Below are positions 1 through 3,940 of a stretch of 5,520 nucleotides of DNA, one piece after another. The position numbers and the translations under genes are program-made. This DNA is from Caryophanales bacterium UBA1709 (lineage in GTDB: Bacteria > Bacillota_I > Bacilli_A > RFN20 > UBA1709): the NCBI GenBank assembly GCA_002317215.1, contig DCJD01000022.1, forward strand, positions 3,052 through 8,571, given 5' to 3'. How positions within the stretch are numbered: position 1 is the stretch's first letter; the number at the start of each line of letters is the position of its first letter. Under the pieces are notes generated by a model. The model worked only from the letters and a program-made list of their open reading frames with translations, was not told the DNA's origin and ran no database searches.

Positions 1-117
1 GAAAATGGGCAATGGTTTAGTTGTATTTACAAGGGTTATTTTAGGAAAGGTTATATGGAACTTATTATTCTAGTATTGATTCTAATTTATTTATTAGATC
101 ATAAATCTAGAAAATAA
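1..117 (+). CDS. Partial reading frame with a hydrophobic 3' end, or a 20-codon small membrane peptide
   Basis: Frame 1 is open from the window edge to a TAA at 115-117 (38 codons visible). The last 20 codons, starting at an ATG at 55, encode a short acidic start (Met-Glu), a run of about 12 Leu/Ile/Val residues and a charged tail ending DHKSRK. AGGAAAGG at 43-50 lies 4 nt before that ATG and is a plausible Shine-Dalgarno, so a separate small hydrophobic peptide is possible. The size, the single membrane-spanning stretch and the basic tail resemble type I toxin peptides such as those of the Fst/TxpA kind, but I see no diagnostic family motif. The simpler alternative is the 3' end of a larger membrane protein that begins left of the window. 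A possible antisense RNA lies just downstream. I do not recognise the product. Confidence 0.3.
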   Translation, partial: ENGQWFSCIYKGYFRKGYMELIILVLILIYLLDHKSRK

Positions 118-146
118 AAAAACATGCTTTCAATTAAGAAAGCATG
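112..146 (-). terminator. Leftward Rho-independent terminator
   Basis: Perfect 9-bp stem (CATGCTTTC at 123-131 with GAAAGCATG at 138-146) and a 6-nt loop. Read on the minus strand it is followed by TTTTTTATTTT (122 down to 112), a good U-tract. On the plus strand the stem is followed by AACCC with no U-tract, so it should act mainly on leftward transcription. No minus-strand gene lies to its right, which is why a small RNA is considered. Confidence 0.6.
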
Positions 147-171
147 AACCCTATTTATTATAAAATAATCC

Positions 172-200
172 GGCAATAGATACAACTTATTGCCCGTTTT
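172..200 (+). terminator. Hairpin with short T-run, possible rightward terminator
   Basis: GGCAATA (172-178) pairs with TATTGCC (188-194) over a 9-nt loop, followed by CGTTTTATAAT. The stem is 7 bp and the T-run only four long, so it is a weak terminator. It could end transcription of the frame that stops at 117 and insulate it from the rpsF promoter. On the other strand the same hairpin would sit inside the candidate small RNA. Confidence 0.35.
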
Positions 201-212
201 ATAATATATAAT

Positions 213-241
213 ATTATAGTTCATTTACATTTATTAGTAAA
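213..241 (-). promoter_or_regulatory. Possible leftward promoter
   Basis: On the minus strand, TTTACT (241-236) and TATAAT (218-213) are separated by exactly 17 bp. The -10 box is perfect and the -35 box matches TTGACA at four of six positions. In such AT-rich DNA a chance match is quite possible. It lies back-to-back with the rpsF promoter, and both -35 regions fall within or beside the palindrome at 226-245. Confidence 0.3.
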
Positions 242-252
242 TGTATTATAAT
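224..252 (+). promoter_or_regulatory. Promoter of the rpsF-ssb-rpsR operon
   Basis: TTTACA (224-229) and a perfect TATAAT (247-252) are separated by 17 bp, a near-consensus sigma-A-type promoter. Transcription would start near 258-260, giving a leader of about 74 nt. A perfect 8-bp inverted repeat with a 4-nt loop (226-245: TACATTTA, TTAG, TAAATGTA) covers most of the -35 box and most of the spacer. It could be an operator, or simply AT-rich symmetry. Confidence 0.7.
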
Positions 253-257
253 TTTAG

Positions 258-332
258 GGCACATTGAGTGAAGCAATGTCTTCTCGCTGTTGTCTAGAAT
301 AACAGCCAAATGACCAAGAGGAGGTGTAAGTT
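258..332 (+). promoter_or_regulatory. Structured rpsF leader, candidate S6:S18 autoregulatory element
   Basis: Seen: hairpin ACATTG/CAATGT (261-266 with 274-279); hairpin GCTGTTGT/ATAACAGC (286-293 with 299-306) with a CTAGA loop; and CTTCTC (280-285) able to pair, with one G-U, to GAGGAG (318-323), which is part of the rpsF Shine-Dalgarno. The second hairpin sits inside that pairing, so a compact fold would hide the ribosome binding site. Known: in many bacteria the S6:S18 complex binds its own operon leader and represses it. Inferred: this leader does that job. I could not identify the conserved S6:S18 motif with certainty, so the function rests on position and on the anti-Shine-Dalgarno pairing. 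Confidence 0.45.
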
Positions 333-623
333 ATGAAGAAATATGAAACAATGTTCATTCTCAACAATAACTTAGATGAAGAAACCAGAAAGGCACTAAT
401 TGAAAGTTTACTAGGAACTTTAACTAAAAATGGTGCAAAGGTTACTAAGGTTGATGAATGGGGTAGTAAAGAATTAGCCTATGAAATTAATTTCGAAAAA
501 AGAGGCTACTACGTTGTTGCACAATTTGAAACAGAAAATACACAAGTAAATGCTGAATTTACTCGTATCTGTAATATTAATGCCAACGTTATTCGTCACA
601 TTGTAGTTGAATTACCACAATAG
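333..623 (+). CDS. rpsF: 30S ribosomal protein S6
   Basis: S6 sits on the platform of the small ribosomal subunit, where it binds 16S rRNA together with S18. The 96-residue product has the usual size and features: the KKYETMFIL opening strand (residues 2-10), the central WGSKELAYEI segment (43-52) followed by KRGYYVV, and the C-terminal strand with IRHIVVE. The start at 333 follows AGGAGGTG (319-326) with a 6-nt gap. The gene has no long acidic C-terminal tail of the kind found in some proteobacterial S6 proteins. It is the first gene of an operon with ssb and rpsR. The stop TAG (621-623) is part of the AGGAGG ribosome binding site of ssb, so translation of the two is probably coupled. Confidence 0.97.
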   Translation: MKKYETMFILNNNLDEETRKALIESLLGTLTKNGAKVTKVDEWGSKELAYEINFEKRGYYVVAQFETENTQVNAEFTRICNINANVIRHIVVELPQ

Positions 624-636
624 GAGGAAAATTAAT

Positions 637-1086
637 ATGAATAGAGTTGTATTAGTTGGACGTTTAGCTCGTGATCCAAACGAATTAAGACGTTCAGTTA
701 GTGGAGTAAGTGCAATTAGCTTCACAATTGCCGTAGATAGCAGATCTAAACAAGAAGATCACCAAGCTGAATTTATTCCATGTACAGCATTTAATAAAAC
801 TGCCGAATTCGTCGATATGTATTTCAAAAAAGGATTACAAGTTGGAATAGATGGCAGATTACAATCTAGAAAATATGAGAAAGATGGAAAAACAGTATAT
901 GTTGTTGAAGTAGTATGTGAGAACGTACAAATCTTAGAACCTAAGGGTGCAAGAGATAATACTGCTCAAACTCAACCTCAACAAAATATATCTCAAACTC
1001 CTTCTTATCAACAACAAGAGAGTTCAGAACCTGTTGAAAAACCAAGTGTTGGATATCAAATCGAGGATACTGAACTACCATTTTAG
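637..1086 (+). CDS. ssb: Single-stranded DNA-binding protein
   Basis: SSB coats single-stranded DNA during replication, repair and recombination and recruits partner proteins through its C-terminal tip. The 149-residue product has the OB fold at about 1-104: MNRVVLVGRLARDP at the start, FTIAVDSR (29-36), EFIPCTAFNKTAEFV (45-59), then GLQVGIDGRLQSRKYE. A Gln/Ser-rich flexible linker follows (about 105-140), and then the acidic tip EDTELPF (143-149), the canonical partner-docking motif. Phe52 stands where many SSBs have a DNA-stacking Trp. I chose the ATG at 637 because AGGAGG (622-627) lies 9 nt before it and the protein then starts exactly like the family. The in-frame ATG at 607 lies inside rpsF and adds ten unlikely residues. 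The stop TAG (1084-1086) overlaps the Shine-Dalgarno of rpsR. Confidence 0.96.
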   Translation: MNRVVLVGRLARDPNELRRSVSGVSAISFTIAVDSRSKQEDHQAEFIPCTAFNKTAEFVDMYFKKGLQVGIDGRLQSRKYEKDGKTVYVVEVVCENVQILEPKGARDNTAQTQPQQNISQTPSYQQQESSEPVEKPSVGYQIEDTELPF

Positions 1087-1101
1087 GAGGATTTAACTTA
1101 T

Positions 1102-1332
1102 ATGGCTTTTAAGAAGCAATTTCCAGCCAGAAAGAAAGTCTGTTATTTTACACAACATAAAATTACATATATTGATTATAAAGATGTTGAACTATTAAAG
1201 AAGTTCATCGATGCTAATGGTAAAATCTCCGCAAGAAGATTTACTGGTACTAGTGCTAAATATCAAAGAATGTTAGCTGTTGCAGTTAAAAGAGCAAGAC
1301 AAATGGCTTTATTACCTTACGTTGCAGAATAA
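1102..1332 (+). CDS. rpsR: 30S ribosomal protein S18
   Basis: S18 is the partner of S6 on the 30S platform. The 76-residue product has the family hallmarks in order: a basic N-terminus with RKKVCYF (10-16), YIDYKDVELLKKFI (23-36), GKISARRFTG (40-49), and AVKRARQMALLPY (61-73). The single Cys14 is at the usual position of the cysteine seen in many S18 proteins. AGGAGG at 1085-1090, overlapping the ssb stop, precedes the start by 11 nt. This is the last gene of the operon: a strong terminator follows 25 nt after the stop, and the next gene has its own promoter. Many Firmicutes carry housekeeping genes after rpsR; here the neighbourhood changes at once to accessory membrane and surface genes. 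Confidence 0.97.
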   Translation: MAFKKQFPARKKVCYFTQHKITYIDYKDVELLKKFIDANGKISARRFTGTSAKYQRMLAVAVKRARQMALLPYVAE

Positions 1333-1357
1333 TTAAATATCGTAAGATTAATAGTAT

Positions 1358-1382
1358 AGAGACCTTAAATGGTCTCTTTTTT
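1358..1382 (+). terminator. Terminator of the rpsF-ssb-rpsR operon
   Basis: Perfect 7-bp stem AGAGACC (1358-1364) / GGTCTCT (1371-1377) with a TTAAAT loop, running into six T residues. This hairpin is the best-paired member of a repeated terminator family; relatives lie at 2037-2062 and 3819-3843. Confidence 0.9.
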
Positions 1383-1388
1383 GTTGCT
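1361..1388 (+). repeat. Dispersed terminator repeat, copy 1
   Basis: These 28 bases match 2041-2068 at 27 positions, with a single A-to-G change at the second base. Bases 1361-1381 are also identical to 3823-3843. The match to copy 2 runs past the hairpin into the following GTTGCT, so it is more than two similar stems. The offset between copies 1 and 2 is exactly 680 bp and spans the whole 1466 gene. Confidence 0.85.
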
Positions 1389-1421
1389 ATTTTTGAGATG
1401 CTTGTTACAGCAAGGCAACAA

Positions 1422-1442
1422 TTGACAATATATATATATAAT
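1422..1442 (+). promoter_or_regulatory. Promoter with TA-dinucleotide spacer, upstream of the 1466 gene
   Basis: A perfect TTGACA (1422-1427) is followed by a pure alternating AT/TA run and a perfect TATAAT (1437-1442), with only 9 bp between the boxes. No better -10 box leaves room for a leader: the ribosome binding site starts near 1450. The spacing is too short for normal recognition, so either the promoter is weak or off in this sequence version, or the tract has contracted. Confidence 0.5.
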
Positions 1443-1465
1443 ATACAAAAAGGGAGAGAATAATT

Positions 1466-1885
1466 ATGTCTAGAGAATCCAAAATAATTAATGTGCATTC
1501 GAATTTTGATACTCAAACCGAAATTAAACATTACGAATCTTTTGGTTGGGAGCTTTTAGCTATTAATCATACTCAGATTTCAATGACCAGAGAAACACAA
1601 AATCCTGTTTATCCAGATTTAGTAAAATATGAATATGAGTATGAGTCTTTGTGCAATAAGATTAATGAGTTAAGAAAACAAATTAAATACAAATCATTTA
1701 GTTTCAAAAAATTTATGCAATTGTTTATTTTACTAATTTTCCCAAGTGTTTTATATGTTTTAGACTTGGATAAAACAAAGAAAAGAAATAAAGAACTAAA
1801 CGAAGAAATAGCAGCAGCAATGAAAGAAATTGATGATGTATGTAACAAATCTAAAGCTATATTCTTCGCAAAACAAGCACAATAA
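1466..1885 (+). CDS. Hypothetical protein with one membrane segment and flanking helices
   Basis: I do not recognise this 139-residue protein. Visible parts: an N-terminal region (1-50) with the segment HYESFGWELLAINHTQISMTR (22-42), whose FGWEL core resembles the small DUF4177-type fold; a charged, Tyr/Glu-rich helix with coiled-coil character (about 52-77); one hydrophobic segment (about 83-100, FMQLFILLIFPSVLYVL); and a highly charged helix (101-130, KTKKRNKELNEEIAAAMKE) with a few residues after it. There is no cleavable signal peptide, so it is probably an inner-membrane protein with both soluble arms helical. AGGGAG (1451-1456) precedes the ATG by 9 nt. It stands alone, with its own TA-tract promoter and its own terminator. 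The DUF4177 resemblance is a visual impression only. Confidence 0.85.
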   Translation: MSRESKIINVHSNFDTQTEIKHYESFGWELLAINHTQISMTRETQNPVYPDLVKYEYEYESLCNKINELRKQIKYKSFSFKKFMQLFILLIFPSVLYVLDLDKTKKRNKELNEEIAAAMKEIDDVCNKSKAIFFAKQAQ

Positions 1886-1894
1886 GATATCTAT

Positions 1895-1929
1895 AATAGG
1901 AAACACTTAATTTTTTGTTTCCTATTTTT
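1895..1929 (+). terminator. Terminator of the 1466 gene
   Basis: An uninterrupted 10-11 bp stem (AATAGGAAACA at 1895-1905 with TGTTTCCTATT at 1916-1926) and a 10-nt T-rich loop, ending in TTTTT. It starts 10 nt after the stop codon. It is unrelated in sequence to the GACC-type terminators nearby. Confidence 0.85.
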
Positions 1930-2036
1930 GTTGTATGCTAGTCTAAAATTCATTAGTAATTAGATTAAGACATAGTGAATTATCCTAGGTAGGACAGAAA
2001 TCACTATCCTAAAACATATGAAGGGATAATAACAAT

Positions 2037-2062
2037 AGGAGGCCTTAAATGGTCTCTTTTTT
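2037..2062 (+). terminator. Degraded copy of the rpsR terminator
   Basis: AGGAGGCC (2037-2044) pairs with GGTCTCTT (2051-2058) using two G-U pairs around the same TTAAAT loop as the rpsR terminator, and is followed by a T-run. It can still fold but lies about 150 nt past the 1466 stop, behind that gene's own terminator, so no gene obviously needs it. Confidence 0.6.
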
Positions 2063-2068
2063 GTTGCT
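2041..2068 (+). repeat. Dispersed terminator repeat, copy 2
   Basis: It matches 1361-1388 at 27 of 28 bases. The single change (A to G) converts a Watson-Crick pair of the hairpin to a G-U pair on RNA, so folding is kept. Together with copy 1 it brackets the 1466 gene as a direct repeat. Confidence 0.85.
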
Positions 2069-2188
2069 TTTATATGCAATATATCTATTATGAGACCTTA
2101 TTACACATAGAGTAGGTAGAGTAGAGTAAGTAAGGAATTTATGTCCCACCTAAGATAATGAACTATGTTTTTTCAGTGGCAGTACAAG

Positions 2189-2226
2189 TTAATATTCCTA
2201 GTTCAATACAATTTAATATTACCTAG
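2189..2226 (+). repeat. Short near-direct repeat
   Basis: TTAATATTCCTAG (2189-2201) recurs as TTAATATTACCTAG (2213-2226), with one inserted A. The pair is enclosed by complementary segments GCAGT (2179-2183) and ACTGC (2229-2233), so the block could sit in the loop of an RNA stem. No function is known to me. Confidence 0.5.
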
Positions 2227-2249
2227 ACACTGCTGCGAATAACACAAAG

Positions 2250-2279
2250 AAGGATCACTCACATAGGGTGGTCTTTTTT
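2250..2279 (+). terminator. Orphan Rho-independent terminator
   Basis: AAGGATCACTC (2250-2260) pairs with GGGTGGTCTTT through Watson-Crick and several G-U pairs around a 5-nt loop (ACATA), followed by a six-T run (2274-2279). It is a good terminator, yet no gene lies between it and the previous one at 2037-2062. It may end an untranslated RNA or mark a lost gene. Confidence 0.6.
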
Positions 2280-2325
2280 GCGCTCAGTTTTACACCAGAC
2301 AATAAGTATTATTAATTTAAAATAC

Positions 2326-2363
2326 ACCGATGTATAAAATCACTATATTAGTGCGGTCTTTTT
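2326..2363 (+). terminator. Weak terminator-like hairpin before the 2420 gene promoter
   Basis: CACTA (2341-2345) pairs with TAGTG (2349-2353), and outer ACCG (2326-2329) can pair with CGGT (2354-2357), leaving an 11-nt bulge. TCTTTTT follows. It resembles the terminator at 2250-2279 (shared ATCACT at the left arm and GGTCTTTTT at the right), so it may be a decayed duplicate. It would shield the next promoter from read-through. Confidence 0.35.
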
Positions 2364-2366
2364 AAT

Positions 2367-2392
2367 TTGACTAATATATATATATATATAAT
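2367..2392 (+). promoter_or_regulatory. Promoter with TA-dinucleotide spacer, upstream of the 2420 gene
   Basis: TTGACT (2367-2372) and TATAAT (2387-2392) are separated by 14 bp made almost wholly of alternating TA. The layout is the same as before the 1466 and 3941 genes, but this tract is the longest of the three and its spacing is closest to the normal 17 bp. The start would lie near 2399, just before the ribosome binding site. Confidence 0.55.
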
Positions 2393-2419
2393 TAAATTAT
2401 AAATAAAGGAGATAACTAA

Positions 2420-3814
2420 ATGGAAAATAAAAAAGGACTATTTCACTATTTAATTGTTATTGCTGTTCTATTTGGTGCTATTTATAACTTATTTTTAATG
2501 CCTCAAAGCAATAATAAAAAGGTTTATGCGGAAGAAGAACGTAGCAGAGTAATAGAATATGTCTGTGAAGATTGTGATCCGGGTGATCACAAAATCATTT
2601 GCCCAAGTTATTGCGACAATGGTAAAGTAGTATGTGACAATCATTGTAATAATGGAAGCTGTCCAGACTGTAATGGAGAAGGTCACACCAATACACCGTG
2701 TAACCAATGTGATGATTTTGGTGAGATTGATGGCGAACAATGTAATTATTGTCGTGGTTCCAAATTTATATTTCAGGATTGTTCAACTTGTTCTGGAAAA
2801 GGTGAATGTACTAAATGTGATGGCAAAGGACAACTAGACTGTGAAATGTGTCATGGGCAAGGAAGAATTGAATGTCTAAATTGTTTTGGAACCGGAACTG
2901 CAACTGATAATAATGGATTATTATTAACTTTAGATGCAAACGGAGTCACAATTAATGAAACTTTAACTCAACCAAATGCAGTTAGATATGGTGATGTTTT
3001 TAATCAATTCCAAACTTTATCATCCGATGAATATAAATTTATAGGTTGGAATACTGATAAAAACGCTTCTTCTGCATCAGTCTCAAATGATAGTGGTTAT
3101 CAAGTTACTAGTGATAAAACATTCTATGCTTTATGGGAAGAAAAAGCATCAGTCTCAATCGATGAAACTGCACAAGAACTAACATATAATTTATCAGCAC
3201 AGTCATTTGAACTCAAAGGAACTAGTAAGAATTTAAGTTCGATAACTGTTGAATATAAGGTTAATAATGTTTGGACAACTGTTGCTCCAACAACTGCTGG
3301 TAGCTATAGTGTTAAAATAACAAGAGCAACGGATGACGTTTACAAAGCATATTCAAAGGAAATTGCTAATGGTTTAATTATTAATAAAGCAAATCCTGTT
3401 ATTACATTATCAAGTGAAGAAGCTATTGTAGTAACTGAAGGAGAAACTATTGTTCTTCCTACTGCAACTAGTGATTTTGGAACAGTTGTAGTTGATAAAC
3501 AAGCAAGTGATTTAGTTAATGCTGGCAGTTATATTGTTACATATACAATAGTTGGTACTGATAACTACAATACTGCTACTAAAACTATCCAAGTTACTGT
3601 TAATGCAGTTGCTAAAGATGAAAAAGGAATTTCAGCATTTGGAATTATACTAATTATTCTTGCTTCATTAATCTTTGTATATGCCGCATTATTTGCAGTA
3701 TGGAAGATTGAATATATTAATTCTATTAAGAATGATAATGATGAAAGAAAGTTAAAATTCTTAGATATTATCTTTAAATTTGTTGATAATTTAATTTTCA
3801 AAAATAAAGAATAG
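2420..3814 (+). CDS. Membrane-anchored surface protein: Cys-rich zinc-finger-like region, InlB repeat, MBG-like Ig domains
   Basis: A 464-residue protein. Order of parts: signal peptide or anchor (about 7-37, hydrophobic 8-27, possible cleavage after VYA at 37); a Cys-rich region (49-155) with 20 cysteines in ten CxxC or CxxxC pairs, several of the DnaJ-type CxxCxGxG form (CPDCNGEG, CSTCSGKG, CTKCDGKG, CEMCHGQG, CLNCFGTG); an InlB/Listeria-Bacteroides-type repeat (about 168-240, FIGWNTDK to TFYALW); two MBG-like Ig modules (about 243-323 and 324-397); a C-terminal membrane helix (403-428) and a short charged tail. No cysteine occurs after 155. AAGGAG (2406-2411) precedes the ATG by 8 nt. The second Ig module is a relative of the repeat in the next gene, including an identical DKQASDLVNAG. 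An exported, wall- or membrane-associated role is likely. Whether the cysteines bind zinc or form disulfides is unknown, and a chaperone role should not be assumed. Confidence 0.9.
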   Translation: MENKKGLFHYLIVIAVLFGAIYNLFLMPQSNNKKVYAEEERSRVIEYVCEDCDPGDHKIICPSYCDNGKVVCDNHCNNGSCPDCNGEGHTNTPCNQCDDFGEIDGEQCNYCRGSKFIFQDCSTCSGKGECTKCDGKGQLDCEMCHGQGRIECLNCFGTGTATDNNGLLLTLDANGVTINETLTQPNAVRYGDVFNQFQTLSSDEYKFIGWNTDKNASSASVSNDSGYQVTSDKTFYALWEEKASVSIDETAQELTYNLSAQSFELKGTSKNLSSITVEYKVNNVWTTVAPTTAGSYSVKITRATDDVYKAYSKEIANGLIINKANPVITLSSEEAIVVTEGETIVLPTATSDFGTVVVDKQASDLVNAGSYIVTYTIVGTDNYNTATKTIQVTVNAVAKDEKGISAFGIILIILASLIFVYAALFAVWKIEYINSIKNDNDERKLKFLDIIFKFVDNLIFKNKE

Positions 3815-3818
3815 ATAA

Positions 3819-3843
3819 AAGGGACCTTAAATGGTCTCTTTTT
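3819..3843 (+). terminator. Terminator of the 2420 gene (third GACC-type copy)
   Basis: AAGGGACC (3819-3826) pairs with GGTCTCTT (3833-3840), with one G-U pair, around the same TTAAAT loop, followed by T residues to 3843. The stretch 3823-3843 is identical to 1361-1381. It starts 5 nt after the stop codon. Confidence 0.85.
3823..3843 (+). repeat. Dispersed terminator repeat, copy 3
   Basis: 21 bases identical to the core of the rpsR terminator. Unlike copies 1 and 2, it lacks the following GTTGCT, so the shared part ends with the T-run. Confidence 0.8.
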
Positions 3844-3890
3844 AATATAATAATTATATTTTATCAGCCTTATTATTATTATCTCTTTAT

Positions 3891-3912
3891 TTGACAATTA
3901 TATATATATAAT
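3891..3912 (+). promoter_or_regulatory. Promoter with TA-dinucleotide spacer, upstream of the 3941 gene
   Basis: A perfect TTGACA (3891-3896) and a perfect TATAAT (3907-3912) with only 10 bp between them, nearly all alternating TA. AGGAGAT (3927-3933) and the ATG at 3941 follow. This is the third example of the same layout in the window. At the present length the spacing looks too short for efficient use. Confidence 0.5.
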
Positions 3913-3940
3913 AAACCTATACGATTAGGAGATAGATATT

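Larger units (their letters stand above)
112..207 (-). ncRNA. Candidate minus-strand small RNA, about 95 nt
   Basis: A leftward promoter-like pair (213-241) would start RNA near 206-207, and the leftward terminator would end it near 112. The body holds a hairpin made of GGCAATA and TATTGCC (172-194) followed by the terminator hairpin. There is no reading frame of useful size. It would be antisense to the trailer of the frame ending at 117 and touch its stop codon. This is inference from signals only; no family match is claimed. Confidence 0.25.
1930..2366. other. Gene-free stretch with terminators and short repeats
   Basis: No reading frame here is convincing on either strand. It holds: an imperfect hairpin region with ATAGTGA (1972-1978) opposite TCACTAT (2001-2007) and TCCT/AGGA inside it; a direct repeat TATCCTA (1981-1987 and 2005-2011); a degraded copy of the rpsR terminator (2037-2062); a purine-rich run of GAGTA/GGTA/AGTA units (2110-2136); a near-direct repeat (2189-2226); and two terminator-like hairpins (2250-2279 and 2326-2363). 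Several terminators without genes suggest lost cassettes or short untranslated transcripts. Confidence 0.6.

Noticed and set aside
607..636. Earlier in-frame ATG for ssb at 607
   Set aside because: It lies inside rpsF without a ribosome binding site and adds ten residues not found in SSB proteins. The ATG at 637 has AGGAGG at a proper distance.
1286..1848. Minus-strand frames over the rpsR end and the 1466 gene
   Set aside because: They lie opposite well-supported genes, lack ribosome binding sites and are rich in Ile/Tyr/Ser as expected from AT-rich antisense frames.
2158..2226. 22-codon frame starting at 2158 with a segment reading VNIPSSIQFNIT, reminiscent of surface-protein beta-strands
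   Set aside because: It has no Shine-Dalgarno, is very short, and the upstream frame is closed by a stop at 2131-2133. It could be a gene remnant but cannot be supported.
1930..2366. tRNA or other housekeeping RNA gene
   Set aside because: No cloverleaf arms or T-loop GTTCRA-type sequence could be found on either strand.
2495..2837. Alternative frames within the Cys-rich region on both strands
   Set aside because: The plus-strand 2420 frame has a signal peptide, regular Cys motifs and a good ribosome binding site. The others have odd composition and no start signals.
2555..2890. A true DnaJ chaperone
   Set aside because: There is no J domain or HPD motif, the region follows an export signal, and it is joined to surface-type repeats.
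1361..3843. Integron-like attC sites or a CRISPR array
   Set aside because: The three copies are ordinary terminators with T-runs, far apart and with no integrase, cas gene or regular spacers in the window.
3565..3897. Minus-strand 110-codon frame over the end of the 2420 gene
   Set aside because: It is a shadow of the real gene. Its KKRPFKV motif, also seen in the antisense frame after rpsR, is only the repeated terminator read backwards.
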